From Hemicentrotus pulcherrimus (Eukaryota > Echinodermata > Echinoidea > Camarodonta > Strongylocentrotidae): a DNA stretch of 14,245 nt. The number at the start of each line of letters is the position of its first letter. Position 1 is the stretch's first letter. The translations under genes and the position numbers were made by a program. Shown piece after piece: positions 8,687 through 14,245 of this stretch. The notes under the pieces are model-generated. The model was not told where the DNA came from and searched no databases. It saw only the letters and a program-made list of their open reading frames with translations. The stretch spans positions 17,708 through 31,952 of the forward strand of contig BEXV01000530.1 in NCBI GenBank assembly GCA_003118195.1, given 5' to 3'.

Positions 8687-9405
8687 TTGCTTAGAATTGT
8701 TGATCAGCTCACACTATTTATGGAAATACTGGTTAGTGTTGGTTCAAGAAACACCACTTTCTATGAAGAGGTCAATGTTGTCACCTCTTTTACACATTAA
8801 CATCAACATTATTATAAGTCACAAAACTGAAAATGAAGAGGCCTCCAAAATTTAAAGGGTAGGCTACTGTAGTTGCTGGAAATAAAAACAGGCTAAAACA
8901 AAAAGAGCCTGAAAAACATATCAAGAGATTAAAATTGTTTTCTTCTTCTGTAACACGTGAAAAATCTTAATCATTACCCATAAACATTCTTTAATTTAAC
9001 AATTAAAATACAGACCCCTACTGTTCCTTTCATTAAAATCACCCTCAGTAATATATAATAAACCAGCCCACACACATGACCAGATGTGGTCTTTCTAGCA
9101 CCCTAAATCCTTCAGTATTTCCCCTACAAATTACCCCAGACCATCAAACACAGATGCCCCTTTGTGGAAATAGTTCCTCTGGTGACCCCTACCAAATCGT
9201 CTCCAAGGAGTGCCATAAATTTCATGATGCATAAACCTCTTCAGTCATCCATCTCACCCAGCAGTGGTACTTCCTAAACTGGAGTGATCCCACAGAGCTA
9301 CCAGGTCCCTTGTTCCATCCCGCTAGAAAAACATCCCCTCCACCTGAATAAGCCCAAAGTGACCTCCCTTCTCTACACTTTAAAAGATTTGTTCTTATTT
9401 TTCTT

Positions 9406-9416
9406 GGGGGGGGGGG
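9406..9416 (+). repeat. Poly-G tract of 11
   Basis: G11 is preceded by a T-rich run (ttatttttcttG). It interrupts a plus-strand open frame, arguing against coding here. Confidence 0.85.
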
Positions 9417-10174
9417 TGGTTATGACAATGAAACTGCCCAATAAATGTTCAGCTGTTCAAACAGGAAGAGAACTTGTTTCATATCACATTTACTGCCCTA
9501 AAAAAAATGATGTGGGCGGGATATGTGATTCCTTTTATCGCCATGGGAATGAAGGAGTGGCGCTGCCCACTCTGCAAATCGCACTGTAGCATCTTTTACT
9601 TTCTGGAATCCAGTATGAGCAATATCAAACCAAATACTGTTGTTGGAGCATGTCAAACTGTAAGCCTAGTTGCAAACTAGCATAATGTCATGCATACATG
9701 TAGTCTGGGAGCCTGTCCTGAATGCAAATTGTTGGGCAAGCTTCAGTAGAGTGATCAGTAGACACCATTGTACTAGGGCCCTGAATTGAATTTGAATACA
9801 TTCCTGAACAGGTCTATTGAATTAGAGGACAGATGTATTTTTAAATACATGCTATGAATAAATAAATGTTTTAGGGTTCACAGGTTAAACTAACAATTGA
9901 TATTCAAATATGGGTATTCACCTGATGAATGCTTATGCACAAATTCGATCAGACAAACCTCTGGGGTGGTGAGCTTGATTTACCAACTATGCAAAAATTG
10001 AACCTATTTTCTGGTAGGTATATAACCGGAGAATTGATGAGTGTTCAAATAGAGGCAGTGAGCGCAACAAGGCTAGGGTACAGTAACACATGTAACAAAC
10101 ATGATTACAAGTGATGATGTCATCATCACAAATACATCAAACACTACTCTAGAACATAACACTTCTACACCACA

Positions 10175-10186
10175 CCCTAACCCTAA
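10175..10186. repeat. Two telomere-type CCCTAA units
   Basis: CCCTAACCCTAA is two exact copies of the metazoan telomere hexamer (TTAGGG on the minus strand). With only two units it may be chance or a short interstitial telomere trace. Confidence 0.5.
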
Positions 10187-10215
10187 AGCTGTATGCTGGC
10201 CTTGTTTATTTCATA

Positions 10216-10246
10216 TTTATTCCAGCAGTTTTCTGCTGGCATAAGT
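10216..10246. other. Hairpin CCAGCAG-TTTT-CTGCTGG
   Basis: A perfect 7-bp stem (10222-10228 with 10233-10239) closes a 4-base TTTT loop. After one mismatch, six more pairs (10215-10220 with 10241-10246, one G-T) extend it to about 13 bp. No run of T follows, so it does not look like a terminator. It might be a small structured RNA or a remnant of a foldback element. Confidence 0.45.
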
Positions 10247-10702
10247 CTGGTAATGCTATGTGGGCTGCGTTTTCGTCTTGAAAGCAATTTATGCTAATTA
10301 ATGTCAACATAGATATGAGAAAGATCCTACAGGGAATACATTTATTACAAAATTGAAATGAACATTACAGATATTACCAATTCAGCCTCTGGTCTGAAAA
10401 GTAATGACTTTACCCCATGTCATTAGTTGAGGGGACATTCTTCAAATCTAATGGGATCTTTGTAGACACATCTGTAAAACCCTGCCTGAATACAACACAC
10501 CCAAGAAAGGGAGTAGTCTGTGCTCACCCATCCTAACAATTGAGTCTGATCAGAACAAAATATTGATAAAATAAGCATTAATTCAAACTGAATTCCAATT
10601 TTCTTTTCTAGTCAATTGTTACTTATGAGACTTAAAACACAAAGTTTAAAGTCTGAATACTAAGACTGCCAAGGGAGGATTCAGATACCACAGACTACCT
10701 TG

Positions 10703-10718
10703 TGACCTCAGGTGACCT
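10703..10718 (-). promoter_or_regulatory. Perfect DR4 nuclear-receptor element
   Basis: On the minus strand the sequence is AGGTCA-CCTG-AGGTCA: two perfect hexamer half-sites in direct repeat with 4-base spacing, the arrangement bound by thyroid-hormone receptor/LXR-type heterodimers with RXR. A third half-site (10741-10736) lies 17 bases away in the same orientation. Its position, about 4 kb upstream of the candidate internal promoter, would suit an enhancer. This is a motif match only. Confidence 0.4.
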
Positions 10719-11169
10719 TTACCCTCAGGCTATGATGACCTCATCTTACAAACAGAAATGGGGAGACACCAATGCAGTAGAGATAAAGAGAAAAAAATTC
10801 TGAGACCTGTACTGCTTTCATCAAATTTAGAAAAAAATTACAAATCTATGTAACAGAGCTAGTACATTACTGTTACAGGTTTACATCTTTAAAAAAAAGA
10901 AAAGAAAATTCTATACCGGGATAGATGTAATGAAACATATGGCCAGAAAAAACAAAACAAATCCAGCCCTCTGTCTTTTCTTGACAAGACCATATTTCAT
11001 ATTCTCGAGTCTGAAGCATTTCAGGCTCAATTCAAACATTTATTTATAACAAATTTCTATGTGTGCTTTCCAAAATTGAATGCCATTTCATTTGTATCAA
11101 TGTTTACCACATGCTACGCTGCTCTTTATTGTAAAGTTCAATCACCCAAATTAAAATGAACTCTTTTTT

Positions 11170-11181
11170 GGGGGGGGGGGG
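11170..11181 (+). repeat. Poly-G tract of 12
   Basis: G12 follows T6 (ctcttttttG), the same T-run then G-run order as at 9406. Confidence 0.85.
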
Positions 11182-12957
11182 TAAATTATTTTGAGAGCTG
11201 CATGTAAATGAACTAGAATGCCCTTTATTTCCCCCCAGAAGGATTCAATTTCACACTTGATTTACTTTTCCCAATTTAGAGCTCTCTTACTACAGTAAAT
11301 TGAGCCCAAAATGTATACATTGTTAACAAAAGGGCAAGTTGGCAGAAAACCTCAATAACCAACATAAACTGGGGGAGAGAGAGAGAAAAAAAAAGTGGTA
11401 TAAATTTAAGTGGAGAGAATCAAAATGCCAAGTTCACAATTTCTGACCTTATCAAAGTGCAGAGGCTCAATCAAGGCTTTGGAGCACTAGTCCAAGAAAT
11501 AAGAGCCGTAATCTGTAAAATGACACTAATCACTTGACGAGACCTATGGGCACACCAAGAAAGTGAGAAGCTAAATCATCAAGGGTTTTTTAAATACAAA
11601 AGCAGCTTGACTGAACCATTCCAAAGTAAATGAAACATGGTTGGAAGAAAAATCTCTAAACAGAAACATTCAGAAACAGTCTCAAGAGTCAATGTTGCTT
11701 TGACCGCATTGGCAGGTACACATCATTGGTTTCATAATGATTTGATCATTCACAACGGATAGTTTATATTGTCATTTTGAGCTATTGTGGAAGGAAAAGT
11801 TCTTGACTGGATTTTGTAGTTTAACAAAATAAGGTCATTCCCTTCTTGAACCCTTGCAAGGGCTGAATGAAAATCAATGAAATGTTCATTACAGAATCCA
11901 GCCAAGGTTCCATAGTAATTAAATATAGTAGGCAATATGTCGTATGAACAGGATTGCTCTTGAAGTGCTCTCACATTCCTCAGTCATATGAATAGAAAAG
12001 GCTGAAATCTTAGACAAAATATGGACGCTAGATCCGTGTGAACTCCCATATACCCGTATCTCTGTGCAGCTCACTAATTAACTGCATATGATTCTCAACC
12101 AGAGTAAATCAAATATCATTTTCATGATTCCAAAACCTCACAGTTATCAACATAATCAACCTTTACCAATAACTTTTAGACGATTTTTTGCACAATGCAA
12201 CTGCAAGACAAAAAGCCAAAAAATGGCCTTCCACAAAATTGCAAACTGGATCTTGGCTCAGGGAATAACAAATATTCCAAATAATTTTCTGATTGAGTGT
12301 CAATGGAGGAATTTCAATCTTGCATTCTACGCTGTATCTTGACTGATTTCAAATAAAAAGTAACGCATGTTGAATGTCATCATATTTCACGCTAACATTA
12401 ATCTCTTTTGATGGATCATGTACTTACCAAAATCTGTCAAAATCAAAGACGAGCAATAATAATATAGGTCTCGAGCTTATAACACCTGTAATAACAGACA
12501 AAACCACACCACTTTATAAGCTGCTGTCTATATCTCTCTCTACAAACATGTGATCCTCATTAGGGTTAGATCTGACTAAGGTGCCCGAGATGAAAAGGAA
12601 CTTGGACAATGCAAATCGCTTGACCATCACTGGCCACTGCTATCAGTCAGTTATCAATGTGTGCTCATCTTATAATCACACATTAGTTACATCACTGGCT
12701 GGAAATGTTGGGGCCAAGAGGGGGGAAATGGGTTAAGATCCAGACTTTAAAAAAGTAACTTATTCCAAGACTTGGTAACAAAATGGATATAAAAGTAAAT
12801 AGCAGATTGGATTGCTTAAGAATTCAAAGTATTCTACGATAGAGCCGAGTTGTTTAAATTGCAAATAAGACATTTCATAAGAGGGAAAGAACAAATAGCT
12901 ATTTATGGCTAAAAGGAACAAGCATTTTTAAAATCAAAACATGGAGAGAGCAAGGGA

Positions 12958-12990
12958 GGGGGGGGGGNNNNGGGGGGGGGGGGGGGGGGG
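12958..12990 (+). repeat. Poly-G tract interrupted by a 4-N gap
   Basis: G10 (12958-12967), NNNN (12968-12971), G19 (12972-12990). The Ns mark unresolved bases inside a homopolymer, so the true length is unknown. The minus-strand proline-rich frame across it is an artefact. Confidence 0.9.
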
Positions 12991-13715
12991 TCGGAGCAAG
13001 AGACAAAAGAATAAACAATGAAAATCACAGATATTCAGACAGACATAAGAAGTAATATTGCCATGAAAAACCCCTCTGAAGTTACGAAGTACAATGATGG
13101 CATATAAATGCAACTGCACAAGCTTTATAATCCTACATATTAGAAACGGCCTTCACTTGATTTATTCAAATCATAAGCTGCCTTTAATAATTCTCAGCTA
13201 AAATCCTCTCCAAAATAGGGACTACAGTATCATCAAACAACAACAACAAAAGTTTTTTTGGGGGAAAAAAGTTACCAAAAGTTAGGCGTACAATAAGACT
13301 CCAATTTTCTTGGGGGAGGAATGCCTTTGTATGTAGCTAGTCAATACATACCCAGGGTATTAACTGTCCATTTTCTATCCTTTTCAACTACAGTGGACTC
13401 ATCTTGTGGAGTGGAGGAAATTTAGAGACTTCAGCATGGGAGAGGGGGGTAAGGAATTCCAGTCTAATTGCACAGCAAATTTGCTTGGTCTACTTCAGCA
13501 GATTAAGACCTGGTGCAACAAGCAATTCCAGTCAGTTTCAAAGAATGGAAAATGCAGTAATCTATCATATACAGAAGTAGTTTAATAGAAGTAGTTTATT
13601 GCTATGAATAGAATTAAGAGAAAAGAAACATTCTCCCCATACCTCCCTATTGTAACCTCTCCAGATAACTGCTATAGAAGCTAGTATTCAGAAACAGCAA
13701 CTAAAAATTGAAAAA

Positions 13716-13765
13716 GGGGGGTTTGGGGGGGGTGAATTTTTTGGTGGTGGGGAGTGGGGGGGGGG
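13716..13765 (+). repeat. G-rich cluster, possible G-quadruplex
   Basis: G6 (13716-13721), TTT, G8 (13725-13732), then after T-rich spacing GG..GG..GGGG (13743-13752) and G10 (13756-13765). Several runs of three or more G within 50 bases satisfy the usual G-quadruplex pattern on the plus strand. Confidence 0.6.
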
Positions 13766-13950
13766 ACTAACCAATTTATAACAGGTTTATGCTACTAAAG
13801 GGAGCATTTCAATACTTTAAGATCCTAGCTCAAGTAGAAAATTGGTAACAGATCTTTCTTTTGATGTGATTTGATGGTAAAATCATTGATACCCAACAAT
13901 GCACACTCTAAATAATCACATAAAAAATACCTTGCCTTCACTTTTTAATC

Positions 13951-13976
13951 ATGATTGGCCTTCCACTGCCAATCAT
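13951..13976. repeat. 9-bp inverted repeat with paired CCAAT boxes
   Basis: ATGATTGGC (13951-13959) and GCCAATCAT (13968-13976) are perfect complements with an 8-base spacer. Allowing a 4-base bulge, CTTTTT/AAAAAG outside extends the stem to 15 pairs. Each arm contains a CCAAT core, in opposite orientation. It could be a foldback remnant or an NF-Y-type site pair. Confidence 0.5.
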
Positions 13977-14232
13977 AAAAAGAGCAAGAATAAAGAATAA
14001 CCAATTCTTGTGACATACCAGTAGGTATAGAGGCCACCAGCATGTAAAAAAGTTGGGTCCTGTCGTAAATTTCAGCTATTGCCATTTTCTCTCTTGACTT
14101 TAGACCCCTCTGCCATTACCGAGTTGGGAAGTTCGCGTATTGGAAGGTTATTCAACTTGGCAACTGGAGTTTATTGCCCATTCCTAGGCACTCCCCACTT
14201 GAGATTCTAAGCAGTGGAAAGACAAAACTCTT

Positions 14233-14245
14233 GGGGGGGGGGGGG
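14233..14245 (+). repeat. Poly-G tract of at least 13 at the window end
   Basis: The run continues to the last base shown, so its length is a minimum. Confidence 0.85.

Larger units (their letters stand above)
8855..14245. other. Non-coding stretch rich in poly-G tracts and hairpins
   Basis: No exon with Shroom phase or recognisable protein could be supported. The longest frames (9284-9589 plus, 11750-11974 minus, 12088-12342 plus) are either broken by poly-G sequence or AT-rich without family resemblance. It reads as an intron or the 5' flank of the Shroom gene. Separate entries cover the DR4 motif, hairpins and G tracts. A (GA)n/A run lies at about 11375-11394. Confidence 0.5.

Noticed and set aside
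9284..9680. Plus-strand overlapping frames
   Set aside because: A poly-G run and AT-rich sequence lie inside them, and neither product resembles a known protein.
12934..13119. Minus-strand proline-rich frame
   Set aside because: The proline run is poly-C across an N gap, an assembly artefact.
1..14245. CRISPR arrays, rRNA, intact transposons or retroviral genes
   Set aside because: No regularly spaced repeats, no rRNA-like sequence, and no transposase, reverse transcriptase or integrase motifs were found in any listed frame.

Overview
This is a eukaryotic (animal) genomic window of low overall GC. It holds one gene that can be read with confidence: the 3' half of a Shroom-family gene on the minus strand. 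Five coding exons (6157-6672, 5554-5731, 5088-5185, 4643-4814, 3732-4142) join with consistent phases and AG/GT borders. They encode a proline/serine-rich linker, the C-terminal Apx/Shroom domain 2 (ASD2, the Rho-kinase-binding coiled coil) and a Ser-rich tail ending in a stop at 3732. Short introns, a divergent linker around a conserved ASD2, and many long poly-G runs suggest a marine deuterostome invertebrate, perhaps a sea urchin. That assignment is inference; nothing in the window identifies the species.

Layout by position: 1-1970 is AT-rich with no convincing gene and has foldback sequence at its left edge. 2002-3731 is best read as the Shroom 3' UTR (minus strand), closing at tandem ATTAAA/AATAAA signals at 1994-2007. 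3732-6672 is the Shroom coding region. 6781-6886 carries a candidate 50-base coding exon in the right phase (6781-6830), and a good TATA box (TATATAAAGGGAGGG, 6886-6872) lies just upstream of it. This is either a small internal exon of a long Shroom transcript or the first exon of a short form of about 469 residues that has ASD2 but no PDZ or ASD1. 6887-14245 contains no exon I can support. It reads as the intron or 5' flank of the gene, with a GC-richer island at about 8460-8760, several strong hairpins, a perfect DR4 nuclear-receptor motif and many poly-G tracts, one interrupted by a 4-N gap.

Functionally, a Shroom protein brings Rho kinase to apical junctional actin and drives myosin-dependent apical constriction. 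The window contains the Rho-kinase-binding end of that protein. The actin-binding and PDZ parts, if this gene has them, must lie beyond the right edge of the window or do not exist for the short transcript. No CRISPR array, rRNA, convincing tRNA or intact mobile element was seen.
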